A stretch of 64,000 nt of DNA from Lumbricus rubellus. Taxonomy: Eukaryota > Annelida > Clitellata > Crassiclitellata > Lumbricidae. The number at the start of each line of letters is the position of its first letter. Position 1 is the stretch's first letter. Under the pieces are notes generated by a model, which saw only the letters and a list, made by a program, of their open reading frames with translations, searched no databases and was not told the origin of the DNA. Shown piece after piece: positions 44,004 through 52,770 of this stretch. Both the position numbers and the translations under genes were made by a program. The DNA is taken from NCBI GenBank assembly GCA_945859605.1, contig OX243822.1, positions 21,073,528 to 21,137,527 of the forward strand, written 5' to 3'.

Positions 44004-44523
44004 CACATGATGATGAGGCATCAACAGGGATGAGTCACCTGCCTGGCTTGGGTTTGTGCACATACGCTTTTTAGCACCTTTATGGCGCCAAAGAGGCAGG
44101 CCAATAACCAAACGCTACACAGAATGATGTAAAAAAAAAGAGATGATGAAGAAAAACACAGCATTAGCAATTATTATAAGTAGAAATAAATACGGAAGAT
44201 CTCTTTCCAATGTACACAGGTCAGAATACATGTACTGTACTGTCTGTATGTTTGTATGGCGCAATACATTGAATTCATGAGATTATCTTGCTGACGAAGT
44301 CAAACAGAAAGGCACCGAGACACGTCAGACATTAAGGTCTCTTGTAAGTGGAGATGCAAATTTTCATCTTAGTTGTAGTCACGAACAGAAATACGATTAC
44401 ATGCTCGGTAAGCTTATATTTAGAACGATCGCTTCAAAGGTTGTAGCCACTCGTTAAATGCAGATACTCGAATACTTAAGGGAATCAGCTGAAGAAATTG
44501 AGTTACCACCAAAATACGATGAG
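44004..44523. other. Left flank of the Polinton insertion
   Basis: Non-coding AT-rich sequence up to the 6-bp target duplication TATAAA at 44524-44529. Confidence 0.5.
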
Positions 44524-44529
44524 TATAAA

Positions 44530-45066
44530 AGTAGTAAAGGAGATCATTTTCTGGACCACTCAAAACAACAATTAAGCTAATTGAAAGTGACAGCTCTGTA
44601 AAGGTCCTTTTCCAAACCACGTCAAAACAAAATGATTAATTACTTCTTTGATCTATATAGGAAACAGCCTGGTCTAGGAAAATGCTGACTAATCACTTCT
44701 TTGATGTATATAGGAAACAGCCTGGTCTAGGAAATAATGCAATAGCAATTATTGTTTTGATTTACATATGATTAATTACTTCTTTGATGTCACTGGTCCA
44801 GGAAAAGAGACTGGTTTAGGAAATAATGCTGACGCTACATTTCCTTTGATGATGAATAACACTCTTATGGGTGCATCTCCCTTACAGACAAACCAACATT
44901 CCTGTCTGTCTGTCTGTCTGTCTGTCTGCCCGTCTGTCTGTCTGTCTGTCTGTCTGTCTGTGTGACCTCTTTGTATACTGCAGATGTGTACAACAAATTA
45001 TTATTCCTTCACAAGGCATTGCGCCCCCTAGCTCCCGCCAGCACTCTTGGACACTGTGCAATAAAT
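44530..45066 (+). repeat. Polinton left terminal inverted repeat
   Basis: 537 bp. It contains three subterminal near-repeats of 'TAATCACTTCTTTGAT' followed in two by 'GGAAACAGCCTGGTCTAGGA', and a (GTCT)n run at about 44903-44964. It matches the right repeat except for one visible substitution near 44996 and four extra GTCT units, which account for the 16-bp length difference. Confidence 0.95.
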
Positions 45067-45160
45067 GAAAATATGGCGGCAACATGCTGCATCAATATAA
45101 AAGTCTCTATTCATTACATGGCATTTCATTATTAATTTTATATTCTAAAGAACGGTTGAC

Positions 45161-45481
45161 ATGTGTCCGACTATTAGTAAATGTGAAATGGACGTGTGTG
45201 GAAACTACAAATGTGACTGCTGTATGTGCCAAAGTGAAGATGAGGAAAGCGTTGAAAGTGAGAACGAAAAACATGTAAAGTATAATACCTTGAAACTGAA
45301 ATTTGACAACGAAAATCTAAAGAAGTCTGTCATTTGTAAAGTCTGTAAAGAAAGACAAGTACAAATACTATCTCTTCCATGTGCACATATAAATATGTGT
45401 GAGCCTTGTGCAGACATTGCAACACACTGCCCCTCTTGCTGCGAGCGCATCCTTGGAACTGTTAGAATATACATGGCATAA
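45161..45481 (+). CDS. RING-finger protein (IAP-type RING), Polinton gene
   Basis: 106 residues. An N-terminal Cys-rich patch (CGNYKCDCCMCQ, residues 13-24) and an acidic linker (residues 26-40) precede a C-terminal C3HC4 RING: CKVCKERQ, LPCAHINMCEPCADIA, CPSCCERI, then a short hydrophobic end. The spacing and the GTVRIYM-like end are those of RING domains closing inhibitor-of-apoptosis proteins, which act as ubiquitin E3 ligases. No BIR domain is present. By analogy with viral RING proteins it might target host factors, but that is inference. First gene after the left terminal repeat, 38 bp before the ATPase. Confidence 0.8.
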   Translation: MCPTISKCEMDVCGNYKCDCCMCQSEDEESVESENEKHVKYNTLKLKFDNENLKKSVICKVCKERQVQILSLPCAHINMCEPCADIATHCPSCCERILGTVRIYMA

Positions 45482-45519
45482 AAAGGAGAGAACACGACAA
45501 AAGACGTTTACTATTCATT

Positions 45520-46134
45520 ATGGATGCAACTTGGATACATCCATTCTCTACTATAATCAGCGGCCCCAGCGGTTGTGGAAAGACGAAATTCACTTTACGT
45601 TTTATAGATCATTTAGAATACATGGTCAAGCCTGGTATAGAAAAAATTATATGGTGTTATGGCATTTACCAAGAAATTTTCGACAAATACACACAAGTTC
45701 AATTTCACGAAGGATTGCCCGACTTGAATATTTTCGATGGAAAGCAAAAGACTCTACTTGTGCTAGACGACCTTATGAGCGAAACTGACCAGAGGGTTAC
45801 AAACTTATTCACCAAAATTAGTCATCACATGAACGTTTCTATACTCTACCTGACGCAAAATCTTTTCTACAGTGGCAAGCATACAAGAACCATCAGCCTG
45901 AATGCCCACTACTTTGTTCTTTTCAAAAATGTTAGAGACAGCACGCAGGTTGCAATATTAGCACGACAGATGTTTCCAGGCAAAGCCAATTTTATGATAG
46001 AAGCATTCCACGATGCAACAATGGCACCTTTCGGCTATCTTTTGATCGATCTGAAACCAGAAACTGACGAACGTTGCCGGCTGAGAACAAATATTTTTCC
46101 GGGCGAGGTGCATTACGTATATATGAGGAAATGA
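45520..46134 (+). CDS. DNA-packaging ATPase (FtsK/HerA superfamily, A32-like)
   Basis: 204 residues. The P-loop GPSGCGKT lies at residues 15-22 and the Walker B strand TLLVLDDLM, with the acidic pair D83-D84, around residues 78-86. A sensor-like YLTQNLF follows about 35 residues later. In adintoviruses and Polintons this ATPase pumps the genome into the capsid. The length is normal for the family and the frame is intact. Its TGA stop overlaps the ATG of a possible start of the next gene (ATGA at 46131-46134). Confidence 0.93.
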   Translation: MDATWIHPFSTIISGPSGCGKTKFTLRFIDHLEYMVKPGIEKIIWCYGIYQEIFDKYTQVQFHEGLPDLNIFDGKQKTLLVLDDLMSETDQRVTNLFTKISHHMNVSILYLTQNLFYSGKHTRTISLNAHYFVLFKNVRDSTQVAILARQMFPGKANFMIEAFHDATMAPFGYLLIDLKPETDERCRLRTNIFPGEVHYVYMRK

Positions 46135-46175
46135 ATATAAAGTCCTCACAGACTCTCATCTCTCATTCACTCAAA

Positions 46176-46505
46176 ATGTCTGCAACCATAGAGGAGAAAT
46201 TTGAGAAACTCAGACTGCTTAAAGAGTCTTCGCCTAAAGTAAGGAAACAGATTTTGAAAGACTGTAATTCTTCTCTGCTTTGCTGTCTTTGCGAGTGTGC
46301 ACTCAACATTTTAAAAGGCACGGTGCCTTTGAAAGAGAGTCAGAAGAAAAGACTCGCTCGATTCAAACACAAGTTGAGAAAACTTGCATCGAAAAAGATT
46401 CGAAGAAAAATCAAAAAGCGTATAGTACAGACTGGTGGCTTCATAGGTGCATTACTGACTCCTGTGCTTTCTTTTCTGGGCACATTGCTAAGCAATAAAA
46501 TATAG
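46176..46505 (+). CDS. Small basic protein with hydrophobic tail, conserved in Polintons
   Basis: 109 residues from this ATG; an upstream in-frame ATG at 46131 would add 15. The middle is strongly basic (KKRLARFKHKLRKLASKKI). The end is hydrophobic and Gly-containing (TGGFIGALLTPVLSFLGTLL). A CECALNILKG block precedes the basic part. I recognise this combination from animal Polintons, where the gene sits near the capsid module, but its function is unknown. The layout would suit a DNA- or membrane-binding virion component. The AATAAA at 46493-46498 overlaps its end and could serve as a polyadenylation signal. Confidence 0.75.
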   Translation: MSATIEEKFEKLRLLKESSPKVRKQILKDCNSSLLCCLCECALNILKGTVPLKESQKKRLARFKHKLRKLASKKIRRKIKKRIVQTGGFIGALLTPVLSFLGTLLSNKI

Positions 46506-46506
46506 T

Positions 46507-47160
46507 ATGGAACACACAAAGAAGATGGTTTTGGTGGAACCTAGACAGATAGAAAAATGGAAAGAGACTATGCTAGACAAAACATTGTCTAAATTGGATA
46601 CACAGATGTACGACATTCTGCATAGGAATATTCCAGACGATGATAAAGCCAAACTGTACACCAACAGCTTGAATCGATACTTACACATTGACAAGCCCAG
46701 CATAGTTACCAAGTTCGATTCCAAAGAAGGTGCAGTGGAAGCGGCGGAAGCGGGCGACCCCAGCAAATCTAGCAGCAGCAGCAGTATAGAGACGCAAGTC
46801 TTGGAAACGGTACCAAAGAAATGGAAAACTCAAGCTGCTAGACTCTTGTCGCACATGAAGAGCAATCCCGACGTGTCTTGGACTTCTAAAGGTGAACTTA
46901 TTTTGAAGGATGCAACTATTCCGAAAACTCACATGGTCGATTTGGTCAACGATCTGATGAGGAAACGTACGACGGCTTCTCCACCCACCGGCTGGAGACT
47001 CTTGGCAGAAGCTCTGAAAGACTCAAACATACCTCGCGAGTTGATAGGAAATCAAGAACGTTGGATGTATATTAATAGCCCCATCGAAGAATCCTCAACA
47101 CTTACTCCAAAGAACATTCGTGGAAAACAACAAAGTCTGTCGAGTTGGATAACTTACTGA
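46507..47160 (+). CDS. Conserved Polinton protein of unknown function
   Basis: 217 residues, starting one base after the previous stop. The N-terminal part is helical and charged, including ILHRNIPDDDKAKLYTNSL and NRYL, a block I recognise from Polinton proteins. A Ser-rich linker (SSSSSSIETQ) follows, then a compact C-terminal part (KKWKTQAARLLSHMKSNPDV, WTSKGELILKD). No enzyme motif is visible. Its position between the packaging/core genes and integrase is typical. I do not assign a function. Confidence 0.7.
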   Translation: MEHTKKMVLVEPRQIEKWKETMLDKTLSKLDTQMYDILHRNIPDDDKAKLYTNSLNRYLHIDKPSIVTKFDSKEGAVEAAEAGDPSKSSSSSSIETQVLETVPKKWKTQAARLLSHMKSNPDVSWTSKGELILKDATIPKTHMVDLVNDLMRKRTTASPPTGWRLLAEALKDSNIPRELIGNQERWMYINSPIEESSTLTPKNIRGKQQSLSSWITY

Positions 47161-47174
47161 TTTTTTGAATATCG

Positions 47175-48065
47175 ATGGAGTCGTACTTTGATCCAAAGAC
47201 ACCTGGCAGCTTTGCAGGCGTGTCATCCTTTCAGAGACATGCTAATGGACAATTTAAAGAAAAAGATGTTAAAAATTGGCTGACCAAACAAGATGCATAC
47301 ACGTTACATAAACCTGTTAGATTGAACTTTAGGCGACGAAAGACTTTCTCTGTTGGTATTTGCGATCTTTGGCAGGCCGATCTGGCCGATCTTTCAGCAT
47401 TGTCGAAATATAATGATAAAAATAAATATATTTTAACCTGTATAGATGTATTTTCTAAATATGCTTGGGTGGTACCCCTTAAATCAAAGTCCGGTGTGGA
47501 CCTGACTGAGGCATTTTCCATCATTCTTACCGACAAACAGCCAGCCAATCTGCAAACTGACAAGGGAACAGAGTTCCTTAATAAAAACTTTCAAAATATG
47601 CTACGCAAAAATGCCATTCGCTTTTACACATCTGAAAATAGCGACATAAAGGCCTCTATAGTTGAGCGTTTCAATAGAACTCTCAAGTCCAAGATGTGGA
47701 AATACTTTAATTATAAGAATACTTATAGGTACATAGACATTTTGCAAGACCTCGTACATTCGTACAACCACACGCACCATAGAAGCATAGGCATGGCCCC
47801 CATTGAGGTTTCTAAGGAAAATGAAAATAGTATTATCAAACGTTTGTATGGTGAAAAGAAACGCCCGCCCGATTGGAAATATGAAGTGAACGACAAGGTC
47901 AGAATAGTAAAGGCTAGGATGGCTTTTCAAAAAGGATATTTACCAACATGGTCGACTGAAATTTTTAAAATTATAAGGCGTGTGCCTACCGATCCAGTAA
48001 CGTACGAACTCGAAGATTTGGCTGGTGAACAGATAAAGGGAAAATTCTACGAATTTGAGTTGTAG
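47175..48065 (+). CDS. Retroviral-type (DDE) integrase, C-terminus truncated by a TAG
   Basis: 296 residues. The rve catalytic core spans about residues 60-210 with D69 (LWQADL), D129 (LQTDKGTEF) and E164 (KASIVERFNRTL), a D-60-D-35-E spacing. An SH3-like segment follows (VNDKVRIVKARMAF, residues about 238-265). Polinton integrases normally continue into a chromodomain. Here a TAG at 48063-48065 ends the frame, and the chromodomain follows at once in the same frame (48066-48209). The enzyme inserts the element with 6-bp duplications. The catalytic part looks intact, but loss of the chromodomain could affect targeting. The start ATG lies 14 bp after the previous gene. Confidence 0.92.
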   Translation: MESYFDPKTPGSFAGVSSFQRHANGQFKEKDVKNWLTKQDAYTLHKPVRLNFRRRKTFSVGICDLWQADLADLSALSKYNDKNKYILTCIDVFSKYAWVVPLKSKSGVDLTEAFSIILTDKQPANLQTDKGTEFLNKNFQNMLRKNAIRFYTSENSDIKASIVERFNRTLKSKMWKYFNYKNTYRYIDILQDLVHSYNHTHHRSIGMAPIEVSKENENSIIKRLYGEKKRPPDWKYEVNDKVRIVKARMAFQKGYLPTWSTEIFKIIRRVPTDPVTYELEDLAGEQIKGKFYEFEL

Positions 48066-48209
48066 AGAATTTTAAAGGATGACGATGTTTACACGGTTGA
48101 TAAAATTCTGAAAAGCCGTAAGCGGCGCGGTAAGACTGAATACTTTGTAAAGTGGAAAGGCTATGACACTAAATTCAACTCTTGGACACACGATATATTC
48201 AGCCTTTAG
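48066..48209 (+). pseudogene. Detached chromodomain of the integrase
   Basis: Directly after the TAG the same frame stays open for 47 codons to a TAG at 48207-48209. It encodes a chromodomain: VYTVDKILKSR, GKTEYFVKWKGYD, FNSWTHD. These hold the aromatic/W-K-G-Y features that bind methylated histone tails. There is no start codon of its own, so it would be expressed only by stop readthrough or not at all. Confidence 0.85.
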
Positions 48210-48258
48210 CTTCACATTCTTGCAGTCTGTCAGAGCACGCATGCAAGTAGTAACGACA

Positions 48259-49119
48259 ATGGCGCACTTCTATCTAACTTTACCAAGCAATTCTTCCATG
48301 TCCCATTTCCCCAGCAATACAACTGCGCACTTTACAACGAAATTGGAAAATGACATTTCCCTTTCTGGTCGATGGGAAGCTGCTTTGATAGAGCTGCAAT
48401 ACCCACACACGTGGTACAATGTGCAAAGTGGACAGGGCGACTTTATGTATAACCATATTCCTAAAAGAACAAATCCCAAAGATGAGTGGTATTCTATACA
48501 AGAATTGTGTCATATTCCTGCTGGCTATTACGAAAGCCTGGAGGATATAGTTCATGCGGTGAACTCGAAAATAGAGTCTGCGACCAAATTGCATTCGCTC
48601 GTCCGTCACCCAAAATTTAAATACGATAAAGTAACCAAAAGACTCACAGGTAAAATAAATCTCGCTACAAGTATTGGATTCTCTTCACATCTGTGCGATA
48701 TTTTTGGTATAGGAGAAAATCAGAAAGTTATCGAAAATTTCGATTACGGCCACTATGTACACGAAAGTCGATACGAAGATTATGTCAAAGCGTGGGACGA
48801 GATGCCCGACAAGGAATGGATTTCTGATATGACCTGCAATATAAATCCAGCATTTTCACACGTGTACGTGTATTGTAACATTTTGGAATCTGTAGCGCTT
48901 GGCGATGCGAAAGCGCCTTTGCTACGCGTAGTTAATATAGACGGCAAAAGCGGGGACACCATGCATGTTATATACAGAAATGCAATATATGTACCGATTC
49001 AACAAAAGACTTTCGGCGCTATAGAAATATATATGAGAGGTGACAATGGCAAGTCCATACCATTCGAGCATGGGAAGTCGTTCGTTATACTTCATTTCAG
49101 ACAGTGTAGCAACATATAA
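48259..49119 (+). CDS. Penton-like minor capsid protein, copy 1
   Basis: 286 residues from ATG at 48259 (the frame is open upstream to 48163, but both copies share the MAHFYLTLPSNSSM start). Recognisable blocks: WEAALIELQYPHTWYN, PAGYYESLEDI, YDKVTKRLTGKIN, VYVYCNILESVALGDAKAPL and the C-terminal SFVILHFR. These match the single-jelly-roll minor capsid (penton) proteins of Polintons, which form the capsid vertices. Copy 2 follows after two bases. Confidence 0.85.
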   Translation: MAHFYLTLPSNSSMSHFPSNTTAHFTTKLENDISLSGRWEAALIELQYPHTWYNVQSGQGDFMYNHIPKRTNPKDEWYSIQELCHIPAGYYESLEDIVHAVNSKIESATKLHSLVRHPKFKYDKVTKRLTGKINLATSIGFSSHLCDIFGIGENQKVIENFDYGHYVHESRYEDYVKAWDEMPDKEWISDMTCNINPAFSHVYVYCNILESVALGDAKAPLLRVVNIDGKSGDTMHVIYRNAIYVPIQQKTFGAIEIYMRGDNGKSIPFEHGKSFVILHFRQCSNI

Positions 49120-49121
49120 AA

Positions 49122-49952
49122 ATGGCCCATTTCTATCTCACCTTACCAAGCAACAGTTCTATGCAATTCTATCCCCAAAATACGATAACAAATTTTATCT
49201 CAAGATTGGAGAATTCCATTTCTCTAAGTGGTGACTGGGAAGTCGCTTTATTGGAAATTCAATATCCTCATACGTGGACCAATTTAGATAGAAACGACAG
49301 TAGAATATCGTATAGGCCTACACATGAAGTGTTTTCGGAAAATGGCGACATACTACCAGGGACCATGCATAGAACGACCCGTTTGCCTGCTGGATATTAC
49401 GAAACTGCACAAAATCTTATCGATTCTATAAACAAATTTATATTTCAAGTTGCGGACGAGTTGGACATTGCAGAATTTCCAAAGTTTAGCTACGATCCTG
49501 TAACGAAGCGACTCAACGGTGATATGAACAGGGGTGCGAGCGTACAGTTTTCGCCCGTCATATGTTCAATGTTGGGTGTTGCTGCGCGTCAGAATCCAAT
49601 TCTCAATTACGATGAAGACGAGGATTACGTTTTTGAATTCATGGGCTCTAATGCGTGTGATGTAAATCGTGGATTTTCGTCTCTGTATATTTATTGTAAC
49701 GTTCTCGAGCAAGTGCCAGTGGGCGACACGAAGGCTCCCTTGCTGAGGATCGTAAACGTTAGTGGAAAAAGCGGCGACAGCGTGCGTACGAATTACGAAA
49801 AGCCCATCTACGTACCGCTACAGCAGAAGAATTTCGACTCTATCGAGATAGATATAAGGACCGACACTGGCTCGCCTGTGCCATTCGAAAGCGGAAAGTG
49901 CATACTAACACTACACTTCCGGCATTGCAAGATACCTTACCTTTTACAATGA
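49122..49952 (+). CDS. Penton-like minor capsid protein, copy 2 (tandem paralogue)
   Basis: 276 residues, clearly homologous to the preceding gene over the whole length: WEVALLEIQYPHTWTN, PAGYYETAQNL, YDPVTKRLNGDMN, LYIYCNVLEQVPVGDTKAPL, ILTLHFR. The middle differs (a shorter central insertion, different acidic stretch DEDEDYVFEF). The divergence is far above that of the terminal repeats, so the duplication is older than this insertion. Its TGA overlaps the ATG of the next gene (ATGA, 49949-49952). Confidence 0.85.
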   Translation: MAHFYLTLPSNSSMQFYPQNTITNFISRLENSISLSGDWEVALLEIQYPHTWTNLDRNDSRISYRPTHEVFSENGDILPGTMHRTTRLPAGYYETAQNLIDSINKFIFQVADELDIAEFPKFSYDPVTKRLNGDMNRGASVQFSPVICSMLGVAARQNPILNYDEDEDYVFEFMGSNACDVNRGFSSLYIYCNVLEQVPVGDTKAPLLRIVNVSGKSGDSVRTNYEKPIYVPLQQKNFDSIEIDIRTDTGSPVPFESGKCILTLHFRHCKIPYLLQ

Positions 49953-50353
49953 AGAAACCATATTGCTGTGATGCTAGCCGATCGGCGTACGAAGACTATT
50001 ATATGCAACAGAGTGGCAATGGTATGTCTGTATTTCAAGGCGCTCGTCTTCAGCGCGGTCACGGCTTGGGTAGTTTTCTTGGTGGACTCTTTAGAAATGC
50101 GTGGCCACTTATACAGACTGGTGCTAAAGCGCTTGGCAAACAGGTACTGAGAACAGGACTCCAGATTGCCAACGATGTCGCCGACGGCGGACAGTTCGTA
50201 GACGCGGCCAAGCGTCGCGTCCCAGAAGGTATAAAGGCGTTTACAAGTTCAAACGATTTTAATACGCAGAGTGGCAGCGGGCGAAAAAGACGTAAGAGAT
50301 TGCTGAGAAGAAATAAGAAAAGAATCAAGGAAGACATATTTGGAACAGTTTAA
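49949..50353 (+). CDS. pX-like core/membrane-active virion peptide
   Basis: 134 residues from the ATG overlapping the previous stop. The centre has a Gly-rich hydrophobic motif (GHGLGSFLGGLFRNAWPLI) followed by an amphipathic helix-like stretch. The end is strongly basic (GRKRRKRLLRRNKKRIKED). This Gly-Leu motif plus basic tail resembles the adenovirus pX/core-peptide homologues reported in adintoviruses. Likely roles are DNA condensation or membrane disruption after protease processing. The GSG/GG sites are plausible adenain-type cleavage regions, unproven. Confidence 0.7.
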   Translation: MKKPYCCDASRSAYEDYYMQQSGNGMSVFQGARLQRGHGLGSFLGGLFRNAWPLIQTGAKALGKQVLRTGLQIANDVADGGQFVDAAKRRVPEGIKAFTSSNDFNTQSGSGRKRRKRLLRRNKKRIKEDIFGTV

Positions 50354-50354
50354 A

Positions 50355-51677
50355 ATGGCATTCGTTCATCCTCAGTCTTGCGAGTGTGCAAAGAGCGAAC
50401 TGGACCTGTTTAGCGTGCCTGCTACGCAGACAAGCATAGAAGCCGGCTCGTACGTGGAATATAATCCAATAGCAACCATTTCACAGGGTACACCTATAGA
50501 ATTTAGCATTACTGGCACCGGACAAGACTATCTAGATCTGACAAACACTCAACTGTACGTCAGAGCCTCTATTGTGCGAGCGAATAATGATGCTACAGAT
50601 GCTGGCGATCACGTTGGTCCTGTCAACCTTTTCATGCACAGTCTATTTTCTGAGGTAGACATCACTTTAAACGATACATTGGTCACAGCGTCAAACAACA
50701 CGTATGCGTACCGCAGCTACTTGGAAACTCTACTAAGTTATGGCAGTTCAAGCAAAAATTCTCAACTCACCTCTGCATTATTTTACAAGGACACTGCCAG
50801 ACGCTTTGAGGAAGCTAATCCGCACGACGATGCTGGTGAAAACATTGGATTCAAGAAGCGCAGTGCTCTGACCGACGAAGGACGTGTGGTCGATATGTTG
50901 GGCGGTATTCACAGCGATCTCTTCTTTCAGGAACGCTTCTTGCCAAACGACATTAATATAAAAATTCGCTTCGTGCGTAATAAGGATGCATTCTGTCTTA
51001 TGTCTTCGGCTGTGGGGCCCACATACAAAGTAAAAATATTAGAGTGCAAATTGTATGTAAGAAAAGTTAGACTAAGTCCCTCTGTCTTTCTTGCTCATGC
51101 TAAAGCATTGGAGATTGGAAATCTGAAATTTCCCATTCGCAGAGTTGTTTGCAAGACTTTTACGGTTCCTAGAGGAAATTTGGACGTGACACAAGAAAGC
51201 CTCTTCTCTGGACAACTTCCGACGCGCATCGTGTTTGGATGCATTGACAACGACGCATTCAATGGCACCTACACCAAAAGCCCATACAATTTCAAACACA
51301 TGAACTTGTCTCAATTAAAAGTATATCTGGACGGTCAGCAGCAAAGTATAAAACCCCTGGAAACTAACTTTGCAACTGGCCAGTTTGTGAATGCCTATGC
51401 CTCGCTCTTCATGGGCACTGGTAAATGGCAGAGAAACGACGATAACGACATCTCCAGAGAAGATTATGCGAATGGATATTGTTTGTATGCATTCGATTTA
51501 ACTCCTGACTTGGCAGAGGGCGACCACTTCAATTTAGTCAAATCGGGAAATGTGCGGGTGGATATGAAGTTCTCTCAGGCGTTGGAAGCTACAATAAATG
51601 TCATAGCATTTGCAGAATTTGAAAATATTCTCGAGATTGACAGATCACGCAACGTAATATTCGACTACAACAATTAG
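50355..51677 (+). CDS. Major capsid protein (double jelly-roll, hexon-like)
   Basis: 440 residues from ATG at 50355 (an in-frame ATG at 50340 lies inside the previous gene). Blocks I recognise from Polinton/adintovirus hexon-like proteins: CECAKSELDLFSVPATQTSI near the start, YVEYNPIA, IEFSITGTGQDYLDL, FMHSLFSEVDITLND, KSGNVRVDMKFSQAL, and the end AFAEFENILEIDRSRNVIFD. Family members in invertebrate genomes are often annotated as 'F54H12.2-like'. It forms trimeric capsomers. The frame is intact and the length normal, so a capsid is plausible. Confidence 0.92.
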   Translation: MAFVHPQSCECAKSELDLFSVPATQTSIEAGSYVEYNPIATISQGTPIEFSITGTGQDYLDLTNTQLYVRASIVRANNDATDAGDHVGPVNLFMHSLFSEVDITLNDTLVTASNNTYAYRSYLETLLSYGSSSKNSQLTSALFYKDTARRFEEANPHDDAGENIGFKKRSALTDEGRVVDMLGGIHSDLFFQERFLPNDINIKIRFVRNKDAFCLMSSAVGPTYKVKILECKLYVRKVRLSPSVFLAHAKALEIGNLKFPIRRVVCKTFTVPRGNLDVTQESLFSGQLPTRIVFGCIDNDAFNGTYTKSPYNFKHMNLSQLKVYLDGQQQSIKPLETNFATGQFVNAYASLFMGTGKWQRNDDNDISREDYANGYCLYAFDLTPDLAEGDHFNLVKSGNVRVDMKFSQALEATINVIAFAEFENILEIDRSRNVIFDYNN

Positions 51678-51683
51678 AGAAAG

Positions 51684-52136
51684 ATGGATGGCATTACGAT
51701 AGAAAATATTCTACGAAGAGATCCCAGATGTGCGACCATGTTCGTGGGAGTCTTTGCATGCAATCGTCTACCCAAGTGGATTAATACAAATAGACCCGCT
51801 ATATTCGTATGCAATACAGACACGTACGGTCGGCCTGGTATCCACTGGGTGGTGTTATATATCGAAAGCCCAAATTATGGAGAGTTCTTCGACTCATTGG
51901 GGAATCCACCAGACGCGCCTTTCAGAACATTTCTACACAAGCATTGTACTCGTTGGATTTACACAAATAATCAAATTCAGAGTTTAATAAGTAGATTTTG
52001 TGGGCATTATTGTATTTTTTATGCATTACATCGAAGTAGAGGACTTAATATAAATGCAGTTTGCAACAATTTTACAAGAGACACTGGATTAAACGACTTT
52101 TTAGTTCATAGGTTTTTGCATGATATTAATAAATAA
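51684..52136 (+). CDS. Adenain-like cysteine protease
   Basis: 150 residues, six bases after the capsid gene. Catalytic residues fit the adenovirus protease layout: H54 in PGIHWVVLYI, D70 in EFFDSLG, Q99 as oxyanion-hole candidate and C106 in SRFCGHYC, with the same Q-to-C distance of seven as adenain. It processes virion precursor proteins during maturation. The full domain is present and uninterrupted. AATAAA overlaps its stop codon (AATAAATAA), giving a likely polyadenylation signal. It is the last gene before the right terminal repeat. Confidence 0.92.
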   Translation: MDGITIENILRRDPRCATMFVGVFACNRLPKWINTNRPAIFVCNTDTYGRPGIHWVVLYIESPNYGEFFDSLGNPPDAPFRTFLHKHCTRWIYTNNQIQSLISRFCGHYCIFYALHRSRGLNINAVCNNFTRDTGLNDFLVHRFLHDINK

Positions 52137-52770
52137 TGTTGATTCAATTTAAAAGCCTTGTGTTCTTTACAACGTGCGTGAATGAATTTGCTGCAATGAT
52201 TTAAAAGGCGAGGCTAAGAATGCGAATAAGAGTATTTGGAAGGTGTGGGAGAAGAGAGTGGGGAAAGGAGGGTGTGAAGGAAGAGGGGGAAAGGAGGGTG
52301 TGAAGGAAGAGAGTCGGAAGGAGGGTGTGAAGGAAGAGAGTCGAAAGGCGGGTGTGATGGAAGAGAGTCGAAAGGAGGGTGTGAAGGAAGAGGGGAAAAG
52401 GAGGGTGTGGAGGAAGAGGGGAAAAGGAGGGTGTGGAGGAAGAGAGGTAAGAATGTATAATACATGAATAAGAATGGATAATACTTTGTTGTGACATTTA
52501 TTCGTGCGTGCAATGCGTATGTGGTAATGTGTTACTGTCCAAGCGAATTGAGGTGCATATAGACAGATGTATGCGATAAAAGGGTGTGTGATGAGACAAG
52601 CGTCTTTGCATTAAAGGTCTATAGATCATTCGAACGGTGCGCGCCGCATAAGACCGTTATGTTTGATCATTCGTGGTGCTTCTTTGAGACATGCCACATG
52701 CTATATCGGTTCACGTGTGCATCAACAATTAAAGGTTGAATACACTCAAAGGCCGTCTCTGATAATAATA
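52137..52770. other. Gene-free 3' region of the Polinton
   Basis: 634 bp between protease and right terminal repeat. No polymerase, helicase or other gene can be seen on either strand. It contains the purine-rich minisatellite at 52243-52450 and unremarkable sequence up to 52770. Confidence 0.75.
52243..52450. repeat. Purine-rich minisatellite inside the Polinton
   Basis: About eight degenerate copies of a 21-27-bp unit such as GGAGGGTGTGAAGGAAGAG, nearly all purine on the + strand. Non-coding on both strands apart from low-complexity frames. Confidence 0.88.

Noticed and set aside
48163..48258. Upstream extension of the first penton-like gene
   Set aside because: The extra 32 codons overlap the chromodomain frame, and the paralogue starts at the MAHFYLTLPS site, so 48259 is the better start.
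52137..52770. Remnant of DNA polymerase B in the Polinton
   Set aside because: No frame on either strand shows polymerase motifs; only low-complexity Ser/Pro or Glu/Lys frames over the minisatellite.
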